Positions 37,105 to 45,371 of a stretch of 64,000 bases of DNA are shown piece by piece (the stretch's first letter is position 1; each line of letters begins with the position of its first letter). This stretch comes from Siderastrea siderea (taxonomy: Eukaryota; Cnidaria; Anthozoa; Scleractinia; Rhizangiidae): assembly GCA_964030785.1 (NCBI GenBank), contig OZ034969.1, positions 40,319,201 to 40,383,200 on the forward strand, given 5' to 3'. The notes below the pieces were generated by a model. It was not told where the DNA came from. It searched no databases and saw nothing but the letters and a program-made list of their open reading frames with translations. The position numbers and the translations under genes were made by a program.

Positions 37105-37953
37105 TTACAACAAAATGTTTAACAGTGGGACGTTTTTGAAGGGTGAATTTTTCCCTAGTAGAAGACCCTCTCCTTTTTGTTTTTTTTTTGTTTTTTTTTT
37201 AGTCCCCATACCGATTGTACCGTTCGGCCAATTTCCATAAAAAGGCGGTGTTCTATAAGTTGGGATTAACAAACCACCATCCTGATTATCATTGATTGGT
37301 TTTGGTAGAGATCTGGGTGGTCTTTGTTTCGGTTGTCCCATCTGAGGGGCACCTTTACCAGTCATCTTCTTTATTGCCTCAATAGCTAAAGGGACTCCAA
37401 TTGATGCAAGAAGAGTACCTAAGAACCCACCCGTTTGTACTTTTGTTGGTTTTATATGAACACCAGAACCTGTTTGTAGAGCATTTAATATATCCTTCTT
37501 TTGTTTGGTGGTCAAAAGATGTTTATATGTTATCAACTGATCGATTTTATTTTGTGGTATGAGGAACCCACCGGTTTGAACACCTTTTCCGGATATCTTC
37601 TTAACAATCTGAGATGCTCCTTCACTAGCTGCTCCAGCTAAAGCTGACAAACCGATGGTCTTAGCAATAGTGGGACCAAAAGTTCTTCCAAGCGTCAGAA
37701 CTGTAGACAGAAGAGATCCACCTACTTGCTTTCGAATGTTTGTTTTAGAAAGTTTAATGTCCATTCCCTTTTTCAATTTTCTATTTTTTTCCAATCGCTT
37801 AACTATATTCTGAGGTACATAAAGAGTATCATTCCCAGATAGAGAGTCCTTCGTGAGCCTTAGAACTATTGTTTCTCTTTTATGATACGCGTTACTAAGA
37901 TTCTTTTTCTGGTTTGGTGATAAACTGACTTTGATTTCGTATAGTTGCGTCAT
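37105..37953 (-). CDS. Multi-site virion precursor with repeated Q-x-G-G junctions
   Basis: 282 residues. The first 80 form a basic beta/helix domain (KVSLSPNQKKNLSNAYHKRE). Four similar junctions follow: KQVGGSLL, VQTGGFLIP, VQTGGFLGTLL and NQDGGLLIP, each followed by a hydrophobic start; one more basic cluster (KKKTKKKQKGEGLLLG) precedes the end. Between them are glycine/alanine helices (SALAGAASEGASQIV). It looks like a polyprotein of small membrane-active or core peptides cut by the protease. Promoter TCTAAC at 37963-37968. The 3' end overlaps the protease. Confidence 0.6.
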   Translation of the reverse strand: MTQLYEIKVSLSPNQKKNLSNAYHKRETIVLRLTKDSLSGNDTLYVPQNIVKRLEKNRKLKKGMDIKLSKTNIRKQVGGSLLSTVLTLGRTFGPTIAKTIGLSALAGAASEGASQIVKKISGKGVQTGGFLIPQNKIDQLITYKHLLTTKQKKDILNALQTGSGVHIKPTKVQTGGFLGTLLASIGVPLAIEAIKKMTGKGAPQMGQPKQRPPRSLPKPINDNQDGGLLIPTYRTPPFYGNWPNGTIGMGTKKKTKKKQKGEGLLLGKNSPFKNVPLLNILL

Positions 37954-37996
37954 ATAATATATGTTAGATAAATTCTCTGTTAAAAAACTTATTCAT

Positions 37997-39286
37997 TTAA
38001 ACTATCATCAATTCGTTTCCAATTGTCTTAACAACAACCTCACTCTCGTAAAATACGATGCTATGAGCTCGGACGTTTGCTGTCGGGGCTACATTGAGAC
38101 GATAATGGAGAATCAACTGTTTAGGATCTCTTGTCACTACCTCTTTTTGATATGTCAAATCGAAATATATTAATCCGTACAAACTACTAAAATTAGATAC
38201 ATTAAGTTGTGTCCCAGAATTGTAATCGTTTTTACGAAATGCATAACTCATTAGATCATTGAACATTCTAATTTTTGAATCACTATCATACTCCAGTTCT
38301 GGATAAAATGTATTGTTTCCATACTCTAAACGACAACTCGAGAGAGAGCTATTAGCGTCAGCAGCATTCAACTTGAAAGTGTCAAACAAATACGGACTCC
38401 GTTCTGATTCATCATCATTCGGTCCATCAGTTCTCTTTAGATATATAAAAACGTGTTTAACGTTGTCGATAGCTGGACTGATTTGAAACATATTCTGAAT
38501 AGCTCTGGTATTTGCTGACTGATTGTAGAGATCTCGCATATATGTCCAGGTTGTTGGCTTAAGAAACTCTGAAACGAAATTACTATACATGCTGTCTTTT
38601 GGGATTAATCTAGGGAGCCAAAGATACAATCTCTTTACTACAACACGACCAGCGTCTGTGCCATTTGCCATGTGAATCATTTCACTGTCTTCGTTAAGTG
38701 TAAGTTCAAATGTGAGCTGCATCGGGGGCAACATTTTTTCTTCTAATTTTTGGAAAAAACTGTATCGGTTCAACGGTATCATCTCGTTAATCGATTTAGC
38801 TCCTCCGCCGCCGTTATTCTGATGAGCCTGGGTTAAAATACGACGGGCCTCGAAACCTGTGTTTGTATTTGCTGTTGTATCATCAGTATCAAGATACCAG
38901 AACGAATTCTTTCCAACGGATCTACTAAAATCATCACTGTATTCGAGTAAATTTTTAACATTCGTAATTCTATGCAAATTATCACTTTCGTATACTATTT
39001 TACCAGACGATTTAATTACCAAATGATGGAAAAGACTGTGAGATCCGTTTATAATGGTGATGCGATCTGCTTGAGCATATCCAGTACCATCTGCCTTTTT
39101 TTGAAGCTCTTTAGTTACTTCGAAATACCCATTAAAAAAATCGTACATAGTCGACCTATCGTTGATTGTGAATCTGTAACCTGTCTTTTTCTGGCTTTGA
39201 TTGTTAGCAGGTTGCTCAATGACATTGTCTAGATGAAATCTGACATATTCATATCTTTGTAATTCATCACTTGTTCTGAAACTCAT
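37997..39286 (-). CDS. Major capsid protein of the outer Polinton (double jelly roll type)
   Basis: 429 residues. Signature features: YEYVRFHLDNVIE near the start, DRITIINGSHSLFHHLVIK, KNLLEYSDDFSRSVGKNSFW, IPLNRYSFFQKLEEKMLPP, GRVVVKRLYLWLPRL, ALTYDTFKLN-like YLFDTFKLNA, and SSLYGLIYFDLTYQKE. Length and beta-rich pattern fit the PLV/Polinton capsid group that I recall from cnidarians and molluscs, distinct from the hexon-like type in the inner element. The frame is intact. Promoter: TCTAAAC (39298-39304), 11 nt before the ATG. Confidence 0.8.
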   Translation of the reverse strand: MSFRTSDELQRYEYVRFHLDNVIEQPANNQSQKKTGYRFTINDRSTMYDFFNGYFEVTKELQKKADGTGYAQADRITIINGSHSLFHHLVIKSSGKIVYESDNLHRITNVKNLLEYSDDFSRSVGKNSFWYLDTDDTTANTNTGFEARRILTQAHQNNGGGGAKSINEMIPLNRYSFFQKLEEKMLPPMQLTFELTLNEDSEMIHMANGTDAGRVVVKRLYLWLPRLIPKDSMYSNFVSEFLKPTTWTYMRDLYNQSANTRAIQNMFQISPAIDNVKHVFIYLKRTDGPNDDESERSPYLFDTFKLNAADANSSLSSCRLEYGNNTFYPELEYDSDSKIRMFNDLMSYAFRKNDYNSGTQLNVSNFSSLYGLIYFDLTYQKEVVTRDPKQLILHYRLNVAPTANVRAHSIVFYESEVVVKTIGNELMIV

Positions 39287-39328
39287 TTATATGAGTAGTT
39301 TAGATAAAATTCACTTTTTAATAACATT

Positions 39329-39700
39329 TTATCGTCTTAATCCAGTACCAGATATAAGTCTATTCAGAATTGTGTTGTAATCTTCTTCTTGTTTTGGTTT
39401 AGTAGGTTTGGTTGGTTTCATGGTTTTGTTCATTGATTGTTTAGTTGAACCGTGTAATTTTCTCATAATAAGCTCTCCGCTTTTTTCAGCTGCTTTTTTT
39501 CCCAGTTTGTCTCCAGCATGTGAAATACCAGATTCAAGCGCTTTTTTGGCAAAAGGTTTTAAAACCATTTCTGGAACTTTACTTAACACCCTTCCAACCG
39601 GTTTGAAAATGTTGTCAACAATGATCCCAGATCCTTTATGTTCATAAACAAATCGTCCAAGTTTTGGATGATAAATACGCTTGTATTCATACGACGACAT
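39329..39700 (-). CDS. Conserved small Polinton protein with GSG junction
   Basis: 123 residues from ATG 39700 (MSSYEYKRIYHPKLG); an upstream in-frame ATG at 39739 lies inside the penton-like gene. FVYEHKGSGIIVDNIFKP holds a possible processing site, then KKALESGISHAGDKLGKKAAEKSG and a proline/lysine linker ending in GTGLRR. I recall this family in other Polintons. The start overlaps the truncated end of the next gene upstream by 14 nt. Confidence 0.6.
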   Translation of the reverse strand: MSSYEYKRIYHPKLGRFVYEHKGSGIIVDNIFKPVGRVLSKVPEMVLKPFAKKALESGISHAGDKLGKKAAEKSGELIMRKLHGSTKQSMNKTMKPTKPTKPKQEEDYNTILNRLISGTGLRR

Positions 39701-40193
39701 ATATAGAGAGATTAGGAATGTAATCTCCAACGTTTTCACTACTAGTTAGTATTTTTTTATTGAAACCAATAAGATCATTAAAATTACTTTGAGTCAGATC
39801 TAATCTGTAATTTGAGGCAAGTGTTATTATTGTCCTAAATATCGTGTCGTCAAACTCGAGAGTGATAGGATATTGGGGGTTGGATGAGGTCCCTGTTTTT
39901 GTTCGTTCTTTGATTAAATTGTCAAAATCAACGTAATTCCAGACTCCAGGGTTAAATATAATTTCCGTCCAATTAGCACCACTATCTGTCGAATATCTTA
40001 TTTTCTGATTATTAAGTTCTTTTGTGACGTTAAACCAAGTAAAGGACATCGAAATGATTCGGTCGAGGCCGATTTCATATTGTCGATTTGGATCGAGAAT
40101 TATCGGATTGATGTATTTGATTATGAAATCACTCGGTTTATTACCATTCTTGTCTCTGACTGAATGGGATGATAAGATAAGTTGTCTATCCAT
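39687..40193 (-). pseudogene. Penton-like minor capsid protein, C-terminally truncated
   Basis: 168 residues: RQLILSSHSVRDKNGNKPSD, then YEIGLDRIISMSFTWFN and YRLDLTQSNFNDLIGFNKK. The frame ends abruptly (GDYIPNLS followed by five unrelated residues), where related proteins I recall run on for roughly 60-80 residues, so a deletion probably removed the C-terminus. Its N-terminal plan (strand, N-x-x-S/F, then an E(V/I)GL strand) resembles the FYVTLPS-type proteins of the inner element. Promoter TGTAAAC at 40204-40210. Confidence 0.6.
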
Positions 40194-40205
40194 TATATGA
40201 TTAGT

Positions 40206-40821
40206 TTACATAAAATAGTTTTTGTATATTTTGTTATATTGCGACCTGTTCAAAATAGAGTTTTTCAACAAGATGTCGAGAAGAGCGACGCCTGTATTCC
40301 GTAGTTCGATGCTATTATTACCGGCAACCATCGAACCGATGATTATTTCCAGTTTTTTCATCATTTCTTTCGGATTATTAAAAAACATTACCTGTCCACC
40401 TTTTTTTGTTTTTTTCTTCAAACCAGACCCTTTAATATTTTTCAGTCTTTGATTATTGTAATTTATATAATCATTCAATACCTTTCTTGTATCTTGAATA
40501 ATTTTTCTTCGATATTGAGCCTCAGCTCCAGTGATTGAACCACTATTTAATTTTTTAGTGATATCAGTCGAATAGCCACTTAGTTGTTTCCGTTTCTCTT
40601 TAGCCTTTTTAAGGGCGTTGGTAAGATAAGATTTCCTCTTTGTGTCATTCATATCTTCTTGTTGAAGTCGTAATTCAACGTCTTCATAATTTGGTATTTC
40701 AAGTTCATCCAAAACTTGGTTAATTGCATCCTCCTCGAGAATGTTATAATCAGGTCCTTCTTTTTTCGTATTCAGGTGGAAGATCTTCAGGTTCATACAT
40801 AAATGCTGGATCTATATACAT
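40206..40821 (-). pseudogene. Conserved Polinton protein, frameshifted near its start
   Basis: ATG 40821 opens MYIDPAFMYEPEDLPPEYEK, with a PPxY motif. At a run of A residues about 40760 the frame shifts, and the main frame (KEGPDYNILEEDAINQVLDE.. to 40206) follows. The main body is charged and helical, with KNIKGSGLKKKTKKGGQVMFF as a possible processed junction, then a helical end (VALLDILLKNSILNRSQYN). The long frame's first ATG (40796) lies in the wrong frame for the N-terminus. Function unknown; the family recurs beside capsid genes. Confidence 0.55.
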
Positions 40822-40833
40822 TTGTTTTTCACC

Positions 40834-41193
40834 TTATGCTAAATCCTTAAGGACATCTTCATAACTTGGAGGTTTTGGAACCAATTGTTTGTCATTTTGT
40901 GGTAGAACTTGATCACCAAATAGATCTTCCAATCCATAATCAGGCACTTCATCATCAATAGCTATTCGATAATCTGGAACAGGTCGCTTTTTCTTTGGTA
41001 ATCTTCTCAATGGCATTTTTGGAGATGTGAGTTCCTTTAACTCAGATGTTATAGGTTTGAAAAGTTTCTCTGCCTCGACTTCACCCATTTGATCAGATAT
41101 CGTTTTTTGTTTTATTGTCTCTCTTACTGTGTTAATCTTTTTACCAAGCTCGGATCGTTTCTCAGCCATTTCTTTCCATTTGAGTAAACTCAT
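40834..41193 (-). CDS. Small charged Polinton protein with a PPxY late-domain-like motif
   Basis: 119 residues: LLKWKEMAEKRSELGKKIN, acidic IAIDDEVPDYGLEDLF and C-terminal PKPPSYEDVLKDLA. PPSY could recruit Nedd4-type ubiquitin ligases, as PPxY motifs do in several virus matrix and capsid proteins. Promoter TGTAAAC (41204-41210), 10 nt before the ATG. The role is inferred; the family is otherwise uncharacterised. Confidence 0.6.
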   Translation of the reverse strand: MSLLKWKEMAEKRSELGKKINTVRETIKQKTISDQMGEVEAEKLFKPITSELKELTSPKMPLRRLPKKKRPVPDYRIAIDDEVPDYGLEDLFGDQVLPQNDKQLVPKPPSYEDVLKDLA

Positions 41194-41321
41194 TATATCA
41201 TTTGTTTACATAAAATTTCGTATTTTGTTCGGAAAAATTAGGGTTATCATATATAAAAACGCTCGCATAGCCTGTCGCATAGCGTGTCGCCATGCGATAA
41301 AATTGTATAACATAGTATCAT

Positions 41322-41963
41322 ATGAAGATTCAAAATTACGACATTCAAGATGATGAAAACAACGATTTTGTTCAATTAAAGAGTTTCATGCCAAACCGAT
41401 GTTTTAGGATGCTCGTTTGTGCTCCCTCCGGTGGTGGCAAGACTAACCTTTTGCTTGATATGATATATAGGCTTCTCTATTTTGATAAGATATACCTTTA
41501 TGCTCGAAATCTCTCCCAAAGCAAATATAAGCATCTGTTGAAATCTCTTGAACCAATATCAAAAGAGGTTGGTTATGATGTGATAGAAGCAAGTAATGAT
41601 GAAATCATCCCTCTGACAGATTTGTCTGATGAAAACCAAAAATTGATCATATTTGATGACTATTTGAATACAGGTAAGAAAAATGACGAACGGATACGAG
41701 ACTACTTCACCAATTCAAGAAATAAAAATTGTTGTTGTATATATTTGAGTCAAAGCTATTATGGAACTGATAAAACAATAAGACTGAATAGTTCACATTT
41801 TTGTGTTTTTGATTTTCCTTCTATAAACGAGCAATCGATGATTTGCCGAGAACTGAACATAAATAAATCAGATTATCAGAAAGCTACTAAGGATCCATAT
41901 AGTTTTTTGTATGTTGATAAGGTCAAAAAAAAGGTAGCCCGAAATTTCGACGAAAAAATCTAA
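41322..41963 (+). CDS. FtsK/A32-like packaging ATPase of the outer Polinton
   Basis: 213 residues. Walker A APSGGGKT near residues 34-41, Walker B KLIIFDDY near 103, and CCCIYLSQSYYGT as the sensor strand. The gene runs opposite to the capsid block; a TGTATAAC motif lies 10 nt before the ATG. Intact. Same role as the inner ATPase at 23856. Confidence 0.9.
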   Translation: MKIQNYDIQDDENNDFVQLKSFMPNRCFRMLVCAPSGGGKTNLLLDMIYRLLYFDKIYLYARNLSQSKYKHLLKSLEPISKEVGYDVIEASNDEIIPLTDLSDENQKLIIFDDYLNTGKKNDERIRDYFTNSRNKNCCCIYLSQSYYGTDKTIRLNSSHFCVFDFPSINEQSMICRELNINKSDYQKATKDPYSFLYVDKVKKKVARNFDEKI

Positions 41964-41974
41964 ACTAATATTAT
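41959..41974 (+). promoter_or_regulatory. Representative start-adjacent promoter motif TSTAA(A)C of the outer Polinton
   Basis: TCTAAAC plus nine AT-rich bases, directly before ATG 41975. Equivalent motifs and gaps to the ATG: 36646-36651 (10 nt), 37963-37968 (9), 39298-39304 (11), 40204-40210 (10), 41204-41210 (10), 41304-41311 (TGTATAAC, 10) and 43984-43989 (16). The window's inner Polinton genes do not show it. Confidence 0.75.
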
Positions 41975-43618
41975 ATGAGTTATACAAACGGTATTCTTAA
42001 TCATGTTGATTCTCAAGGACAAGGTCAGATAGGCCCTAGAGGGTTGCCTGGGTTACCTGGTCCTAAAGGCGATAAAGGCGATAAAGGTGATAAAGGTGAT
42101 AAAGGCGATAAGGGTTCAAAAGGTGATCGTGGACCTCAGGGTAGTGCCAGCGGTTCTGCTGATATTGATATGCAAAACAAGTTCGATATTTTGCGATTAA
42201 AAAGCAACCCTTATCCTGTCCACGGTGATCTGACAAAGGTAATAAACTATCAGGACACGAGAAATATCTTTCTTTCGAAAAAGGAAGGTGGAAAGATGGA
42301 AGCAAGCATTGATATGAACAATAATACAATCTATAACGTTAAAGACCCAACACAGGCAGATCAAGCCACAAACAAAAAATATGTTAATAATCAACTTGAA
42401 AAAAAACTGGATAAAGGATCTGATATTGATATGAAAAATAAATCAATTATCAATCTTGATCTTCCATCAAACCAAAGAGACGCCGCATGTGTCGAGTTTG
42501 TTAACAACAGAATTGATGACATGACACAAAAAAAGTTTCTCAAAGTTGATGGCACTAACAATATGACTGGAAACTTGAATTTAAATAACAATAAAATTAT
42601 TAACTTACAAACCGATTACAGAGATTCGAAATCCGCAGTTAACGTTGATTTTGTGCAAGAGGAAATATCAGATTTGAGAGATCTTGTCAGTGAAAAAATT
42701 CATGAATCCCATATCACAACCTCGGGACAAAAAAGGGACGCCTTCAGATACTTGATGGAAGACACTGATGAATCTTCGAGTGAAAACAATATCAAGGTTT
42801 TGGGTATCACTGATTTTTCCGGGTCTCCACATCAAATTAATAAAAAAGCTTACTCTCTCCAACTCTTGTTTGAAAAAAGCTCACCCAACCAGTACCAGTC
42901 ACGCCTCGGTTTCAACCTTTATAAACTTCCTGTTGGATACTATACTTTAGTCGTTGAATGGTTTCCGCCGGAAATGAATGAGTTGAGTGTGGCAGTGCAA
43001 GGCACTACGATTTCAATTTCTAATTATGCAACAAAAACATTCGAAAACTACACCAAAACAGTTATCAATTTTCACCGATGGGGTAGCTCACCTCCACAAT
43101 ACCTATATCTCGATCTGCACGGTACAGTCAGTAATCCATCATTTTTAACAATTGGTCATCTAATTGTTTATGGTGTAAAAGAAACAATTTCAAACGTTGA
43201 TCCAAGTGTCTATGACACAGCTTTTGTTATTGAAAATGGACAAATGGTAATGCAAACAAATTTGTCTTTAAACGGACATCGTTTGCGTGGTTCCGTTCAT
43301 TACATAAATGGGATTTTGAATACAAAAAATGGGAACACATTTTTATTAAATGGTTGTGACAAAATAATCATTCCAAATCATAGCCACATATTAACTATAA
43401 CAGTGCTCTATTTCAAAGTCAAAAGACGATATACGCCTATTTCTTTAAAAGTAAAACACAGTGACCATTTAACTCAATCAATCACTTACACTTCAACCAA
43501 AGCAACTCGATTACAGACAATAAGTATTAATTTAGTACTGGCTTTTGGTAATATGGGTGTAGAACTGGCTTCGGTTATAAAAAATGCGGAACTGTTACTA
43601 TTGATTGAATACATATGA
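41975..43618 (+). CDS. Collagen-like trimeric fibre protein
   Basis: 547 residues. Residues about 18-55 are Gly-X-Y repeats (GPRGLPGLPGPKGDKGDKG and on), then phage-fibre-like repeats of the form D-I/M-(N)3-I-x-N-L/V (SIDMNNNTIYNVKDPTQAD, DIDMKNKSIINLDLPS, LNLNNNKIINLQT). After about 240 comes a C-terminal globular region (LPVGYYTLVVEWFPPEMNE, then beta-rich). This is the layout of a trimeric attachment fibre with collagen shaft, triple-beta repeats and head; receptor binding is inferred. Its promoter overlaps the ATPase stop codon. Confidence 0.8.
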   Translation: MSYTNGILNHVDSQGQGQIGPRGLPGLPGPKGDKGDKGDKGDKGDKGSKGDRGPQGSASGSADIDMQNKFDILRLKSNPYPVHGDLTKVINYQDTRNIFLSKKEGGKMEASIDMNNNTIYNVKDPTQADQATNKKYVNNQLEKKLDKGSDIDMKNKSIINLDLPSNQRDAACVEFVNNRIDDMTQKKFLKVDGTNNMTGNLNLNNNKIINLQTDYRDSKSAVNVDFVQEEISDLRDLVSEKIHESHITTSGQKRDAFRYLMEDTDESSSENNIKVLGITDFSGSPHQINKKAYSLQLLFEKSSPNQYQSRLGFNLYKLPVGYYTLVVEWFPPEMNELSVAVQGTTISISNYATKTFENYTKTVINFHRWGSSPPQYLYLDLHGTVSNPSFLTIGHLIVYGVKETISNVDPSVYDTAFVIENGQMVMQTNLSLNGHRLRGSVHYINGILNTKNGNTFLLNGCDKIIIPNHSHILTITVLYFKVKRRYTPISLKVKHSDHLTQSITYTSTKATRLQTISINLVLAFGNMGVELASVIKNAELLLLIEYI

Positions 43619-43639
43619 AAAGTTGAATTACATAAAGCT

Positions 43640-43938
43640 ATAATAGAATTCAGAAACGAGCAAATTCGTGGACGAATCGGTTGAAATTGTTTGACAATAC
43701 CGACGTTGGTGATGGTGTTGTCGATTTAAAAAATGTGATTGTGCTTAATGTATGGATAAAGAGATGGGATCGATATTATCACTCTAAAAGTGCCCTATTG
43801 GAGAAGGATTTCAACAATAGCATCGAATTTTTTTACAACAGCGATATGACCGGTTATTACACATATTTCAGTACATTACCAAACAATTGGGATATGAGTT
43901 GCATCATTGAATGGTTACGTATCCCTCAACCAATCTAA
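43640..43938 (+). pseudogene. Remnant of a second fibre-associated ORF
   Basis: Frames shift near 43680: AIIEFRNEQIRGRIG ends at a stop, while the next frame reads KLFDNTDVGDGVVDLKN, then WIKRWDRYYHSKS and ends IIEWLRIPQPI. The 85-residue open frame starts with TTG. It was probably one gene (beta-rich, about 100 residues or more) lying after the fibre; it now has no ATG or promoter motif. Confidence 0.4.
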
Positions 43939-44005
43939 GTTGATAGTGAAAATATTCCATCGAAGCCTGAGAGTAATGAATAATCTAACATATATATATA
44001 TATAT

Positions 44006-44566
44006 ATGAAAACAGCAACCTTAATCAACGAAATCATCGAAAGCATTGAGAAATTGGTCCATAATATCACAAAATTATACTATAGTATTAAATTATCATT
44101 CAATTGGAATCATATATCAAGTGATTTGACTGAAGATCAGATAGAAGAACTAAAATCGTATTACATAACATATCATCGGAAGTGTTGGGCTTATAAACAA
44201 GCTGCAAAACGTTTCAAAAAGTGGAAATTACTCGGCGATTCATTGTCAATCATTTTCGCAACGGGCGGAATTGCATCTGCAATAGCGACATCTGGCATAT
44301 CTCTTGTTGCTATCTCAACAGCCTCAGTAATTATTCAGAGTTGGATGAAACACAAAGATCTCGACCTCAAAGTACAAAATTGTATACACGCTTACCAAAG
44401 TTACCAGCATTTGTTAAACATAATCAAAGATACCATGAGAGGTGGCGATTTTCAACCGCATTCTCTACACATAATAATGAACAACGTAGATAATTATGTT
44501 ACATACAATAGTCCCATAGTTGACAAATTCCTAGAAAAATATGACAAATATTTCACTCATCAATGA
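44006..44566 (+). CDS. SLATT-like two-TM protein of the outer Polinton
   Basis: 186 residues from ATG 44006 (upstream frame from 43907 starts with TTG). A helix with WAYKQAAKRFKKWKL precedes two close hydrophobic segments (SIIFATGGIASAIATSGISL and VAISTASVIIQSW); then the helix KHKDLDLKVQNCIHAYQSYQ follows. Same order as the inner 24923 protein though sequence similarity is weak. TCTAAC lies 16 nt before the ATG. The 3' end overlaps the convergent 44553 gene by 14 nt. Confidence 0.5.
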   Translation: MKTATLINEIIESIEKLVHNITKLYYSIKLSFNWNHISSDLTEDQIEELKSYYITYHRKCWAYKQAAKRFKKWKLLGDSLSIIFATGGIASAIATSGISLVAISTASVIIQSWMKHKDLDLKVQNCIHAYQSYQHLLNIIKDTMRGGDFQPHSLHIIMNNVDNYVTYNSPIVDKFLEKYDKYFTHQ

Positions 44567-45131
44567 TCTCTTTCATTCTATCACCAATAAGTGATATAAT
44601 TAGATTCCAATATCTTTCATATGAAGCCAATGTTTTTTTCGATTTACTGATTGGAATATCAAATGGTAAATTCATCATACTTAACACTTTACGTAAAATG
44701 AAATTGATGTTAATCATTCTTTTCCGGTTACCATTCACTTGGGGAAGAATCTTACCTATTTCTACAAATACTCTATCGATCTTACATTTTTGATGGTGTG
44801 ATATTTCTATATTATATTTTTGTTCAATATCAAGAATCGTATTATTTATATGATACTCACGATGGTAAATAGATTTCCTCTTCAGTTTATGTCTGTTCTC
44901 ATAAAAATTAACATACTCTACTGATGATTTATATCCTTGAACAATACCACAACTTAGACATGCTAACATCCCATCGTCGTTAATAATATACTGATTATCA
45001 CAGCATAAATAATATTTTGCTAAACGATCTTGTGGTTTTTCATTAGAATCTTCCAATTTTTGGTCACAAAAAGGACAAACAATATCTCCTGATTCTTTCA
45101 GTTCATCATGTAATTCCTTGTTACAATTCAT
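44553..45131 (-). CDS. Zinc-ribbon, TFIIB/VLTF3-like transcription factor
   Basis: 192 residues. Two zinc pairs: CPFCDQKL near 19-26, and YLCCDNQYIINDDGMLACLSCGIV (C-C..C-x2-C). A basic helical part follows: SIYHREYHINNTILDIEQK, VNGNRKRMININFILRKV and SKSKKTLASYERYWNLI. The ribbon followed by this order resembles poxvirus/large-DNA-virus late transcription factor 3 more than TFIIB itself, by eye. It is the only likely transcription factor in the outer element and could read the TSTAA(A)C promoters. It is the last gene before the right TIR; the ATG follows ATCTCATATAATAG. Confidence 0.55.
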   Translation of the reverse strand: MNCNKELHDELKESGDIVCPFCDQKLEDSNEKPQDRLAKYYLCCDNQYIINDDGMLACLSCGIVQGYKSSVEYVNFYENRHKLKRKSIYHREYHINNTILDIEQKYNIEISHHQKCKIDRVFVEIGKILPQVNGNRKRMININFILRKVLSMMNLPFDIPISKSKKTLASYERYWNLIISLIGDRMKEIIDE

Positions 45132-45168
45132 TCTATACTATTATATGAGATATTTTTTTATCTGATTC

Positions 45169-45365
45169 AAACTTCCTGTTTTCCGAGAATTTTAGACTTC
45201 CTGTTGTATGAAGTCACGCAATGGAAAATGTGTTCGTTTCCACATGAAATTAAAACATATAGATTTACATAAAATAACTACCATCAGATGGAATGTAGTT
45301 ACATGGTTGGTGGTAAACAGAACATTTTAACAAAATGTTCTAGTGCCCCCAACCATATAACTACT
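45169..45365. repeat. Right TIR of the outer Polinton (197 bp)
   Basis: Reverse complement of 8095-8498 lacking the three 69-bp units. It ends CTACT and is followed by the duplication TGAGTA (45366-45371). Confidence 0.92.
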
Positions 45366-45371
45366 TGAGTA

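Larger units (their letters stand above)
8095..45365. mobile_element. Outer Polinton (Maverick), about 16.45 kb without its insert
   Basis: Both ends begin AGTAGTTATATGG in inverted orientation and are flanked by a perfect 6-bp duplication TGAGTA (8089-8094 and 45366-45371). A 6-bp duplication and AG-starting inverted ends are Polinton hallmarks. Removing the inner element and one TTTGTT copy leaves 16,451 bp, a normal Polinton size. Gene content agrees: PolB, rve integrase, adenain-like protease, packaging ATPase, capsid and penton-like proteins. It is AT-rich and decayed: PolB is split and carries a nonsense codon, the penton-like gene is truncated, and at least three other genes are frameshifted. 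It inserted into BEL-1. Confidence 0.95.

Noticed and set aside
42063..42329. Minus frame rich in leucine and tyrosine opposite the collagen repeats
   Set aside because: Complement of the Gly-X-Y repeat.
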